Source: Crambe crambe
Lineage: Eukaryota > Porifera > Demospongiae > Poecilosclerida > Crambeidae
Direction: 5' to 3'
Length of the DNA: 64,000 bases
Assembly: GCA_963924555.1 (NCBI GenBank)
Contig: OZ004582.1
Span: forward strand, 1,240,001 to 1,304,000
The notes under the pieces were generated by a model, which was given only the letters and a program-made list of their open reading frames with translations, searched no databases and had not been told where the DNA came from. This document shows positions 22,676-31,874 of this stretch, one piece after another. The first letter of the stretch is position 1. Each line of letters starts with the position of its first letter. Position numbers and translations under genes: made by a program.

Positions 22676-23985
22676 AGATGAATCTTAACGGCCACGGTGA
22701 GTACAATTGGCATGCTTCACGCTCGAGCCATCAGGTCATTATGGAGGAGTTGCGCAGCATGCGTGCAGAGAATGCTAGTATACTTAAAAGCGTGGAGAGG
22801 GTTGAAAGAGGTAAGTATGTTAATTGCTAACTAAGCTGTAGGTACGTATAATTGATGTGGCTATTTACCAGAATGCCGTGATATGATGAAAATAATGCAG
22901 GAAAGGCTAGGAAAAGTGGAAGAAGGTTAAGGTTTATACTTATTACACATTTCAGATAATATAGCTAACACTTGCATGATTGTAGCTATTGCAGGACCTG
23001 TTAAGAAGAGTTCGAGTTTAACTGAATTAATACCAATGGTGAGTGAGTACTTTATAACTAAGCTGATCCATAATAATTACTAACACTTAAGGAATCACTG
23101 CAAGATGTTTTTGATAGTGAAGACATGAAGGGGGTGTTACAATACGATAGAAAATGTTGGAGTGAGATAGAAGAAGATGTAAAGGAGAAAATGATAGACC
23201 TGTTGAAAATAGCAATGAGAAGAGAGGTATGAAATACACGTAATACATGTAACTATTATTATCACTACATTGTGTACAGGTTCCACCAGAGAGAGAGATC
23301 ATCAAGAGAATGAGGAATTTTTATGGGGTAAGAAGGAGCACGAGCTTGATTAATTTGGATAATGAAAAAAAGAGGAAGAGGAAGAAGTCAATCAAGGCCA
23401 GCAGGATTACATATGTATGTTGCAAGGCAGTGAATGAAGGGACAATAAATTTGATGAATAAGGATGAAGTTAAAAGGATCCGAAAAGGAATACCTAAGGT
23501 GAGGTTTACTCAGGTGAACTACTTTATAAATTATTATGATAATTAGGTTGTGATTGAGAGTGTAGCTAGCAGTGATGATGAAGATGTGGAAAAGAGGGCG
23601 GAGAAGCGGGTGGAGAAGTGGATGGAGATTTTGAAGAAGGCAAGGAGAGTAAAGGCCCAGAAAAGGGAAACGGCTAAGGTAGTATAGCTAATATATGTAC
23701 ACATAAATTATTAATACTGGTTATAATTATTGGTAATATAGAGATGTAATATTCCAGAAAGTCCACCACTATTTGACAGTGGTGATCCACATCTGGCTGG
23801 TTATTGTAAGTTGATTCACACAACATTGCATAATATTATCTAATGACTTAGCTCCTGATAGTGACGAAACACAATGGCCTCCTCCTGGTTATTGTAAGTT
23901 GATTCATACAGTTGTTTGTATCTACACATTATGACTTATCATTGTAGCTCCTACTTCAGCGGCACAGAACTATTATTACAATTAA
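22676..23985 (+). CDS. Divergent second CACTA gene, TnpA-like candidate
   Basis: Ten or so short exons can be read with GT-AG borders: 22676-22810 (MNLNGHGEYNWHASRSSHQV), 22873-22927, 22995-23039, 23091-23227, 23280 to about 23499, 23549-23680, then three short Pro-rich exons ending AAQNYYYN and a stop near 23983. The protein would be roughly 300 residues: a helical, charged N-terminal half likely to coil (VIMEELRSMRAENASILKSV), a Lys/Arg-rich middle (EKKRKRKKSIKAS), an acidic stretch and a Pro/Tyr tail. No known domain is evident. As the only other gene of the element it occupies the role of plant TnpA, which binds subterminal repeats. That role is inferred. Exon phases look consistent and no internal stop was seen. 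Confidence 0.6.
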
Positions 23986-24044
23986 ATATTGACTGTAACT
24001 ATTAATAAGAAATTTCATGACATCACATGTGCATTAATAAAAAG

Positions 24045-24290
24045 GTGGAATTGGAATCAGATTCCAATGAATTCAAATCAATGCATGATTTTATAATTGA
24101 TTATAAATCAGTTAATGATTCCATAAATGAATTTTCATCTATGAAATCAGCCAATGATTTTGAAATCATTTATGAATCTACACCGGTGATTCTACACATG
24201 ATTGATAGATGATTCATAGTTGAAAAGTCTATTAAATACGTCATGGATCCATAGCTGATTTTTATCTATAAATCAACAGTCATTTATTTC
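24045..24290. repeat. CACTA subterminal repeat array, right
   Basis: Counterpart of 12134-12455, with AATCA-N4-TGATT units such as AATCAATGCATGATTTT and AAATCAGTTAATGATTCC. It ends at the TIR. Confidence 0.75.
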
Positions 24291-24338
24291 ATTGAAAGAT
24301 TACCTGTGATCATAGAAAAGTAGCCAGACTCACACAGT

Positions 24339-25347
24339 ATGTCTAGAAATGCGCCCTCAAAGTCCCACAGCAAGAGGCTTCGAGCCGCTAATACGGACAA
24401 TGACAATGATGGTGGCTCAGGGAGAGAGCAAGAAGAAACACCTACCGTATCAGCAAATATGCCCAACATACAAACAGGGGTGCCACAGGACCAGCTTACC
24501 TTGATGCTGCAGTGGATGCAGCTACAGGAGGAAAGAAGAAGAGAAGAGGACAGAGCCAGGGAAGACAGAATGCAGCAGACATTCATGGCAATGTTGGAAA
24601 CGTTTAGCTGAGCAGATCCGCCACCAGGAGGAGGAAGAAAGAGAAGATAGGCAAAGACAAGCTGAGGCCAGGAAAGCAGAGGAAAGGCAATTAGAAATCA
24701 GACAGAGAGATGCTCCAAAGATGACACCAATGAAAGAGGACAGTGATGTAGAAGATTTCTTGGGAGAATTTGAAATACACATGGAGGATCTCAGAATGCC
24801 AGTTGATCGATGGATGACCTATTTACGGCCACTGCTGACATCCAATGCAAGGGATGCCATAGCCATTCTATCTTCGGAAGAGAGAACAGACTATGGAAAA
24901 GTCAAGGCCAGTATCCTGGAGTCTTGTGGAATCAGGCAGGGAAGGTTGGGAGACAGATTTTGGAGAGCAACAAAGCCGAAAGGAACCAGCTATGTGAGCA
25001 CAATACCTAAGTGGGCCAGACTCTATACACGTTATGTGGGAGAGACATCTTCATTTGAAGAAGTACGTGATGCAATGCTGAGGGAGAAGTTGCTCCAGAC
25101 ACTACCTCCTGCGGCAGCAACACATGTAAGAGATAAAAATCCAACTACTGTGAAGGAAGCTGCAATCATGGCTGACAGATTTTTTGAAGATAGGCAAAGC
25201 TATCCTGAACATCCCAGATGGCAGAGGAAGTTGTACTCACTACACAGCACAAGGAAAGAAGACAACAGAGAGATTAAAGGGCCCCCAGTGCTACCATTGC
25301 AGCAAAGTGTCCAAAGAAGGTCTTGGAGGTTAACGAAAAAAATCTGA
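24339..25347 (+). pseudogene. Ty3/gypsy gag
   Basis: Frame one (24339-24611) is charged and Gln/Glu/Arg-rich and would form a coil. A frame change near 24600 leads to 24721-25347, with a retrotransposon gag core (MPVDRWMTYLRPLL, YGKVKASILESCG, LREKLLQTLPPAA). A single zinc-knuckle start, CYHCSK, is visible near 25292 but the rest of the CCHC is lost. The start codon follows the CACTA insertion by 30 bp, in the expected place for gag after the leader. Confidence 0.75.
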
Positions 25348-25353
25348 ACCGCC

Positions 25354-25680
25354 CTATCTAGTATCAGGACTTATTGAGGGCAAGGAGTATACAAATTTGA
25401 CCTTGGACTGTGCAGCCCAGGTTTCCGTGATGCAGTGCCAGCTGAGTGCTATACAGGAAAACAGAGACGAGTGACAGGAGTCCTGGGGATACCAAAGAGC
25501 TACCCCACAGCTAACATCACTATCCAAATTGGTGAGCAAAGAGCCAAGGGAAGTACTTGTAGGACGACAAGACTCCAACATGCTCATTGGGAGAGATCTG
25601 CCCTTCTTCAATGATGTTTTAGTGGAGATCGCTAGCAGGAGAAGAGAGGCAGCTGGTTTCAACCAGGGCACAATCTAGGA
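25354..25680 (+). pseudogene. Retropepsin-like region, degenerate
   Basis: In broken plus-strand frames, SGLIEGKEYTNLTLDCAAQV resembles the strand around a retropepsin active site, but DCA stands where D(T/S)G is required. Further on, DSNMLIGRDLPFF fits the later part of the fold. A protease with this change would be inactive. Confidence 0.5.
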
Positions 25681-25877
25681 GGTTAGCTGAGCAAGAGATC
25701 CAGGATGACAGAGATTCGCAGAACTCTGGAGCCACTCCTACACCCCCGACAGATAATAAAAATGATGAAGACCCCAGTCCAGGACTAGACCTCTTTGACG
25801 ACAGTCTCTTTAGTACACCTAGAGAACCTAGGCGGAAGAAGACTAAATCCCAGAAGAGACTCCATGCCAAGACCTTT

Positions 25878-26003
25878 CAGATAACCAGCAGACCGGAGGA
25901 CCCAATGGAGAGCATTTCCCGTGAAGATCTGAAGGAGGCCCAGATAACCAGCAGACCGGAGGACCCAATGGAGAGCATTTCCCGTGAAGATCTGAAGGAG
26001 GCC
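25878..26003 (+). repeat. 63-bp perfect tandem duplication in pol
   Basis: Two adjacent identical 63-bp copies encode QITSRPEDPMESISREDLKE plus one residue twice. The identity shows a recent duplication in an otherwise decayed element. It lies between protease and integrase. Confidence 0.9.
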
Positions 26004-26079
26004 CAGACAGAAGATCAAACTCTCAGCACACTTTGGGATCAAGCCAAGTCAGAGGTGGACTCCCAGTTTGTCATCAATA

Positions 26080-26760
26080 ATGGTATCCTTTTCCATACCA
26101 GCCAAACTTTGGAAGGAGAGATGTTCACTCAGGTAGTGGTCCCCACACGGATCCTCAAGAAGGCCCATCAGATACCGATGTCAGGCCACTTGGGCAAGAA
26201 AAAAACAGAGGCAAAAATACTCCAGCAGTTCTTCTGGCCGAAGTAGGAGCTGATGTGACCAACCTGTGCAAGTCGTGTCCAGAATGCCAAAAAAAAACAG
26301 CAAGAAGAATAGAAAGAAGGCCCCCCTGGTTCCCCTTCCTTTGATTGAACAACCATTTGCGAGAGTGGCCATGGACATTGTAGGCCCCCTTAAAAGAACA
26401 GCAAGTGGAAATAAGTACATACTAACACTCATGGATTTTGCAACTCGTTACCCCAGAAGCCATACCTCTCAAGAAGATTGATGCCAGGACAGTAGCAGAG
26501 GCATTGTGCCAGGTTTTTTCAAGATTGGGTATTCCGGAAGAGATGCTAAGTGACCAAGGTTCCAACTTAATGTCATCGGTAATGGCAGCAGTATTCAACC
26601 TTTTAAAGATCAAGCACATCCGAACCTCACCATATCATCCCCAGACAGACGGCATGCTGGAACGTTTCCATGCTACGCTGAAGGCCATGCTTCAGCCACA
26701 GGATTCAGTCCATTTGAATTGCTGTATGGCCGGCATGTTCGTGGACCGTTAACCATCGTC
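26080..26760 (+). pseudogene. Integrase, located upstream of RT
   Basis: The HHCC finger is visible: the H pair in KKAHQIPMSGHLGKKKTEAK and the C pair in CKSCPECQK (26266-26290), separated by a stop. The core carries Asp in AMDIVGPLKRT, Asp in LSDQGSNLMSS and Glu in GMLERFHATLK, a D,D,E triad. It is split over three frames (25905-26246, 26266-26481, 26438-26752), so it is not functional. Its position before the RT defines the GMR1-like order. Confidence 0.8.
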
Positions 26761-27154
26761 AGGGAGCAGTGGACTGGCAAGTCCTCAACCCCCCAATCCG
26801 TCGTATCCTTTGTGCTGCGCCTCCAAGAACGACTGAAACACCTGAGAGAAGGAAGAAGGTCTGCCAGTTTCATATCAACATGTTAAAAGAGTGGATGACA
26901 CCAGCAAGTATCCTTACTGTGGTGTGCTCAAGAAATGGAAGAAGAAGATGGTGAGCTTGAGTTGTGCACACTGGAAATGGACAAACAAGAAGACTCGGTG
27001 ATTAACCCAGACCTCCAAACCAAGCAGAAACAGGACCTACAGGTGTTGCTGATTGACCTGAGCAAGACTGTAGACAACAAGCCTGGACGGACGTCATTAG
27101 CAGTTCACAAGATCAGAACTGGAAGCCCAACCTATTCACCAGCACCCATACAGA

Positions 27155-27770
27155 GTGCCAACAGCTTGGCAAGAAGAGGTACGTCAAGAGATTCAGACCA
27201 TGTTAGACTTGGATGTAATAGAGCCATCTGAGAGCCCATGGGCCTCACCAATTGTAACAGTCAGGAAGAAGGACGGCTCGCTCAGACTATGCATTGACTA
27301 CAGAAAACTCAATGCAGTGACTCAAGATGATACTTACCAGATGCCCAGAGTAGAGGAGCTGATCGAGAAGCTAGGAGATGCTACCTACATCACAACACTG
27401 GACCTCACTAAGGGTTACTACCAGGTACCGGTAGCCCAGGAAGATCGAGAAAAGACAGCTTTTACTACTCCTTTCGGAAAGTACAGATTTAAGACTATGC
27501 CATTTGGTCTGAAAGGGGCCCCAAGCACGTTTCAACGTCTGATGGACAGGGTCCTCAGTGGTTGTCATGAGTACGCAGCAGCCTACTTAGACGACATTAT
27601 AATCTTCAGTACATCATGGGAAAACCATCTAACCCACATTAGGGATGTCTTCAGCAAGTTAGCAGCAGCAGGATTGACTATGAAGAAGAAAAATGTCAAT
27701 TTTCCATGGCTGAGTGTTCATTTTTGGGACATGTTGTTGGCAAAGGTACAGTCAAGCCAGAGATAGGGAA
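27155..27770 (+). pseudogene. Ty3/gypsy reverse transcriptase
   Basis: The frame shows RT blocks in order: SPWASPIVTVRKKDGSLRLC, DYRKLN, TTLDLTKGYYQVPV, FTTPFGKYRFKTMPFGL and the catalytic AAYLDDIIIFS. It begins right after integrase debris at 26935-27231 and runs to about 27715, where a frame change leads to the RNase H part. By sequence it is clearly gypsy-type. Confidence 0.88.
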
Positions 27771-28350
27771 GATCAAAGCAGCACAGTGGTGCCAAAGACT
27801 AAGAAAGATATACGAGCTTTTCTCGGTTTGGTAGGATACTACCGCCGCTTTATCCCCAACTTTGCAGAGAAGTCAGCATGCTTATCTGACCTAACAAAGA
27901 ACCAGTCTCCAAACAAGGTCCTGTGGAGACCAGAGCATCAAAGAGCATTTGAAAGCTTGAAGGAAAGTTTACAGTTGGAGCCAATCCTGAGATGCCCTAA
28001 CTACTCCAAAACATTTTGGGTTCAAACAGATGCTTCCGACCGTGGAGTAGGGGCCATGTTGAGCCAGATAGGTGATGATGGCTTGGATTACCCTATCGCC
28101 TTCTTTTCGAGGAAATTACTCCCCAGGGAAGTCAGCTATTCAACCACAGAAAAAGAATGCCTGGCCATAGTGAATTCTCTAAAACAACTTCGAAGTATAT
28201 ACAGACTGATCATGGAGCACTACGCTACCTCGACAATGAGAATCTAATGGCCGACTCACTCGATGGGCCCTGTCCCTGCAACCATTCAGCTTTGATGTGA
28301 TACACCGGCCAGGAACAGCTCATGGGAATGCAGATGGCCTGTCACGTCAG
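27714..28350 (+). pseudogene. RT connection and RNase H
   Basis: FLGLVGYYRRFIPNFAEKS marks the thumb/tether; FWVQTDASDRGVGAMLSQ and YSTTEKECLAIVNSL are RNase H motifs with the first catalytic Asp and the Glu. A frame change near 28190 separates the end, GNADGLSRQ, a usual pre-stop motif. No integrase follows; the 3' LTR begins at once. Confidence 0.85.
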
Positions 28351-28357
28351 AGTTGGG

Positions 28358-28622
28358 AAGACCCAGTGCTACTAGAACTTCAAACACTGATTTTACATAC
28401 ACAATTAAAACTCTATCAGCACCTTATTGACACACTTTAATCTTAACATACTTGACTCTGAGATCATTAGGCTAGGTAAAAGACTTTGAGATAGTTGGTC
28501 CTTTTAGTCTGGACTATTTTTTGATTCTGATTAAAGTGATTCTTTTCCGATTCTCTTGTTTGGCGCCAGGCGTCTGGGTGAACCTATTCGTCAGGGTTAT
28601 ATTGTGCGGAGATAACCTAACA
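28358..28622 (+). repeat. 3' LTR of the gypsy element
   Basis: Matches the two parts of the interrupted 5' LTR and ends CTAACA, followed by the target duplicate GGCGT (28623-28627). Its extreme 5' bases differ from those of the 5' LTR. Confidence 0.75.
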
Positions 28623-28777
28623 GGCGTGCACACCAGTCTTGGCATGTGGGTGTGGCCAGGGTATTCGCGCACCGTGCGAGTTCATGTCAACCTCGAGTGC
28701 TAGTTCTATTTTTCAGTGTTGCTTTTTCAGTTCATGAAGAGATCAGCCAAACAAACCTCCCTCACCAGTTGGGCAAC

Positions 28778-29312
28778 ATAGCTACAGCTACGTGTCTACA
28801 GCTGCATGTCTAGAAAGTACTAGGTAGCTATGTGACTAGCTGTATCTAGGCAACTCAATGACCTCTGTAAAGATTTTGGTTACTAGCTAGCTAGTAATTC
28901 ATGCTCGGGGCTGCGCCGCCAGACAACTAGCTAGCTGGCTAAATGGACAGTATCATCGATATTGATGTTGAGAAGCTGCCGGTGATATCACCTTCTTTAT
29001 TAAATATAGTAGTAGCTGAGACTGTTCTGCATTGGACTGAAAGATTTCTGTGTAAATTGCGTTTTTTGATAGGCCTATAGCTTCAATGTTTCTCTTTTTC
29101 AATATTTCTCAACACTTAGGCACCATCAATAAAGTGTCTAGACAGGCAGGCCTAATACATTCCAGGAAACTGTTGTTGTATAGAGATGTACTATCACAAA
29201 CCATAAAATTCGATTGGACATGTTATAATAGTAGCCACTTCATATCAACTGTCTGGTACTAGAATTACAACTGGTGGCTTCCCTTTGATGTAGCACTCAA
29301 ATAGGCTGTAAG
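28778..29312 (+). repeat. Dispersed non-coding repeat, copy 1
   Basis: Matches 57594-58040 in the same orientation at high identity (for example GTCTAGAAAGTACTAGGTAG and GTCTAGACAGGCAGGCCTAA). This copy holds about 70 bp missing from the other (28924-29000), including a short frame MDSIIDIDVEKLPVISPSLL, and another stretch near 29225-29280. No transposase is seen. It may be an element end or an untranslated exon region. Confidence 0.75.
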
Positions 29313-29464
29313 GTATATAAACTTATCATTTAGCTACTTTTTATATATTATATTATAATTATGCAGTGGAGAGCAGTCTTCTGTTTCCGATTCAGGGTCC
29401 AATTCTGTATCTGAAGCAGTTAAATCTATTGTAGGGTCCTCTGAGTCTGAACCAGCTGTATCAG

Positions 29465-29980
29465 TTGCTTCTGAATCTCTCTGTCCTGATATTGGTATTT
29501 ATTAAAAAGTGGAAGTCTGCATCTACTGTATCAAAGCACAAAACTAGAGACGGTCCAGATCCTAGTTATAAATATCCCACAAAGTATTTGAATGATTGTA
29601 ACCGTCGCTTTAAAACTGAGTGGTCATCCATGGTTACATTACAGTGTGTCCGAGATGGGGTTCATTGTAAGGAATGTGCCGTATTCGCTCTTAATGACAT
29701 TCAGAAGCAAAAGTTGGGTATGTTCATAGCAAAGCCTTTTCAGCTGTAGACTACCAGTTTTCTTCATCATGAGAAGCTTGAATATCATCAAGACTTGATG
29801 ACAAAATGGTGGCTTTCAAAGAGTCTTGTTCTTTCCCAACTCATAATGTTTCCTGTATGCTCAACAAAGGGCGTGAAGAGCAGATATCTCTTTGTGTTAA
29901 AATCATATAGCTGGGACAAGAGCTGTGGGGTAAGATGTGGCTACACCTGTGGCGGTTATAACCAACACTTCCTCTTGTAA
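29465..29980 (+). pseudogene. hAT-type N-terminal zinc-finger fragment
   Basis: The frame 29465-29749 has KYPTKYLNDCNRRFKTEWSS and, about 20 residues on, VHCKECAVFALNDIQKQKLG, a Cys-x2-Cys pair; the next frames contain HHEKLEYHQD, the His side. This is the layout of the TTF/BED-like finger at the start of hAT transposases. No hAT core follows. Confidence 0.5.
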
Positions 29981-30215
29981 TTTTTGGGTATCAGAGCAGT
30001 CGCTCCCAAGTCACAAAGCATATGAGGAACTGGGACTTCAGCAATGGTTCCAGGCACAGTCAGAGCTTCATCTGGAATCTCAGCTAGGGTAGGCACACGG
30101 GCAACATTCACATGTTTTCTCTTGTAACAGTCCCGGGCCAGGTGGCCATATTTCCCACAGAAGTGATGGTGATATTGATGTCTCCAGAGCTAGTGCCATC
30201 ATGGCCTGGCCTGGC
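29960..30215 (-). pseudogene. Retroelement zinc knuckle and protease scrap
   Basis: The minus strand reads HHFCGKYGHLARDC (a CCHC knuckle with the first Cys lost) and then, after about 40 residues, HMLCDLGATALIPK, a retropepsin-like site with DLG in place of D(T/S)G. No RT is nearby. It is an isolated gag-pro piece on the strand opposite to its neighbours. Confidence 0.5.
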
Positions 30216-30394
30216 TAGCTTTTGCTGTGATCCTATTATATTATAGCTTTTTAAGTATTCAGCAGCTGCTAGTGGTGATGATGCAACACCTACAGGCTAG
30301 TAAGGCTACATGACATTCACATGCACATGCATGTAGCTTTTAATTAGCACTTAACTACTAGTGCTGAATTGCTAATTCTGTGATTCACTGCTGA

Positions 30395-30540
30395 ATATAC
30401 CTAGTGCATGGCATGCAGCATGTAATGCCAGAAAAATTGCCCTATTATGCCATAATTATGCCAAATTATGCCCTTTGCCATGATGTACCTATTATGCCAA
30501 AATTTATGCTGGCATAATCCGCCTATGCCTAAAGCATACC
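30395..30540. repeat. TTATGCC-rich cluster
   Basis: ATTATGCC or a close variant occurs about seven times in 120 bp, partly inverted (GGCATAA). It may be an element terminus. It directly adjoins the HECT piece. Confidence 0.6.
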
Positions 30541-30790
30541 TTGTTAATCATGTCCAAGAGATCCATTGTTGCCGAATTAACTGGCACATCTTCAATTGTT
30601 GGTTGATAGGTGTCATCACCATCACAACAAATGTCATATACAGCAGGGTGGAGACATGGGACCTCCTTGCAGCAGGCTATGGGCAATACTCCTCAATTTT
30701 GGAGGACAGATTCTTTAGAATATAAGAAATTCCATTACCCTCATTCAAAAGAAGCTCAATGACTTCTTCCATACTTTGACCATTCTTTAA
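30504..30790 (-). pseudogene. HECT-family fragment, stray copy
   Basis: The minus strand encodes PCLHPAVYDICC and TIEDVPVNSATMDLLDMINK (30504-30686), the same terminal block as copy 1 (SIEDIPKNAQTEDLLLLIDE). Upstream, NGQSMEEVIELLLNEG (about 30740-30790) may belong to it. No C-lobe Cys motif is seen. It lies upstream of the integrase fragment at 31235, so it is not the convergent partner of that fragment. Confidence 0.6.
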
Positions 30791-31234
30791 TAAAATCAGG
30801 AATTATAATTATTTACTGTAGCCTTATAATGCAGTAACAAAGCATGAAACCTTCGTACACTTTTCTAGTGTAAGCAATTAAATGGTCTACACTCTACCAC
30901 GTTGCCCTTCTCTGAGCTTCAGTTGGCAAAAGGCAAGGAACTATTCTAACTGCATTGTTAGTTCAAAATGGACATGTCTATACCCACTTAAAAATACTTC
31001 CTATATGGCCCTAAGCAAGGCGAGAATTGCTGAGCAATTACCTACCTTTGCAAACCCCATTATGTCCTGCATCTTGTACAAGGACCCAGTCCATGCAGTT
31101 GTGTGCATGAATTCTGTCATAAGCTATAAGCTATAACTAACAGTTGTAACAACAGAATGAATGTCTGTGAAGTAGCCACAGAATTATAACTGCATGCTGG
31201 CTTCCTTTTGATGCATATATAGTATGCTGTACCA

Positions 31235-31711
31235 GCAGCTGCCTGGACCTGACAATAGCAGAGCTGACACGGTTTTGAATCTCTTTAGAGAGGCAGTTGA
31301 AACTATGGACTTCCATCCAGACTGAAAATTATGGGGTTAGTTACTACTTGTTGAACCATCCACAGCGAGGTCTTGGACGAGGTAGTATCATTCATAATCA
31401 AAGAGTGGAACGTTTTTGGCGTGACCTTTTTGTAGGGTGTAGTAGTATTTTTTATCATCTTTTCTTTCACTTAAGTAGATCTATTCTGCTTGCATTTTGT
31501 ATACAAGAGTTACATTAACTATTCCATAAAGCTATTTGTGGATGCATGGTGTGCACATCCCTTACGATCTGCAGAAAACAGGACACCAAACCAATTATGG
31601 ATTGAGGGGATGATGAGAAATTCCACATCTGGAATGACAGTGACAGAAGAACTCTATGATGATAACTTTGATTTGGTAAATTATTGCTTGCAACAGTGTA
31701 TAGTCTTATGA
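31235..31711 (+). pseudogene. Integrase-like DDE transposase (IS3EU type), copy 2 fragment
   Basis: Pieces in three frames: NNSRADTVLNLFREAVE near 31240-31295, then IIHNQRVERFWRDLFVGCSS (31390-31450, holding the catalytic Glu), then LFVDAWCAHPLRS and NRTPNQLWIEGMMRN (31530-31620). The same blocks occur in order in the intact gene at 51-52 kb. The catalytic Asp motifs are missing. A HECT remnant converges on it at 34126-34620, with a TTAA element and hAT debris in between. Confidence 0.65.
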
Positions 31712-31716
31712 CAACA

Positions 31717-31860
31717 GTCCAGGGTTTCATCTAGGAATTTCTCCTTGGAGGGGGAAGCTGATGGAACGTGGCTGTAAGGCCAGAAGAAAGAATACTTATA
31801 AGTTGGAGGGGAAGCTTCCCCTGCGCCTCCCCCCCCTCCCTTCCTTAGATGAAACCCTGC
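31717..31860. repeat. Short MITE with CAGGGTTTCATCTA ends
   Basis: Left end CAGGGTTTCATCTAGGAAT, right end CTTAGATGAAACCCTG. The same ends occur at about 48226-48513. Interiors are G-rich and unrelated in length (about 140 and 290 bp). CAG...CTG ends suggest hAT, but no 8-bp duplication is clear. Confidence 0.65.
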
Positions 31861-31874
31861 AGTGGGTTCCTTAA

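Larger units (their letters stand above)
12118..24308 (-). mobile_element. CACTA (EnSpm) element with TIRs and ATC target duplication
   Basis: The 15-bp TIR CACAGGTAATCTTTC (12118-12132) has its exact reverse complement at 24294-24308. The flanks are ATC (12115-12117) and ATC (24309-24311), a 3-bp duplication as expected for CACTA. Subterminal arrays of short AATCA/TGATT palindromes lie at 12134-12455 and 24045-24290. The element encodes a TNP2-like transposase on the minus strand (22566-20083) and a divergent multi-exon gene on the plus strand (22676-23985). A MULE (12773-17408) lies inside. Without it and its TSD the element is about 7.5 kb. Confidence 0.88.
10384..28622 (+). mobile_element. 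Ty3/gypsy element, GMR1-like domain order, host of the nest
   Basis: The element runs from a 5' LTR (10384-12043, itself interrupted) to a 3' LTR ending at 28622, with GGCGT on both sides. Its own sequence is the LTRs, a leader and PBS after 12044, and gag-protease-integrase-RT-RNase H between 24309 and 28350. Integrase precedes reverse transcriptase. This order is normal for Ty1/copia and unusual for Ty3/gypsy, where it is known from the GMR1 group; the RT and RNase H are gypsy-type by sequence. A CACTA element (12118-24308) sits in its leader. The coding region has many frame changes, so this copy is inactive. Confidence 0.8.

Noticed and set aside
25354..26432. Several minus frames of 62-105 residues opposite gypsy pol
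   Set aside because: Shadows of the plus-strand gag-pol; Ser/Leu-rich from reverse reading.
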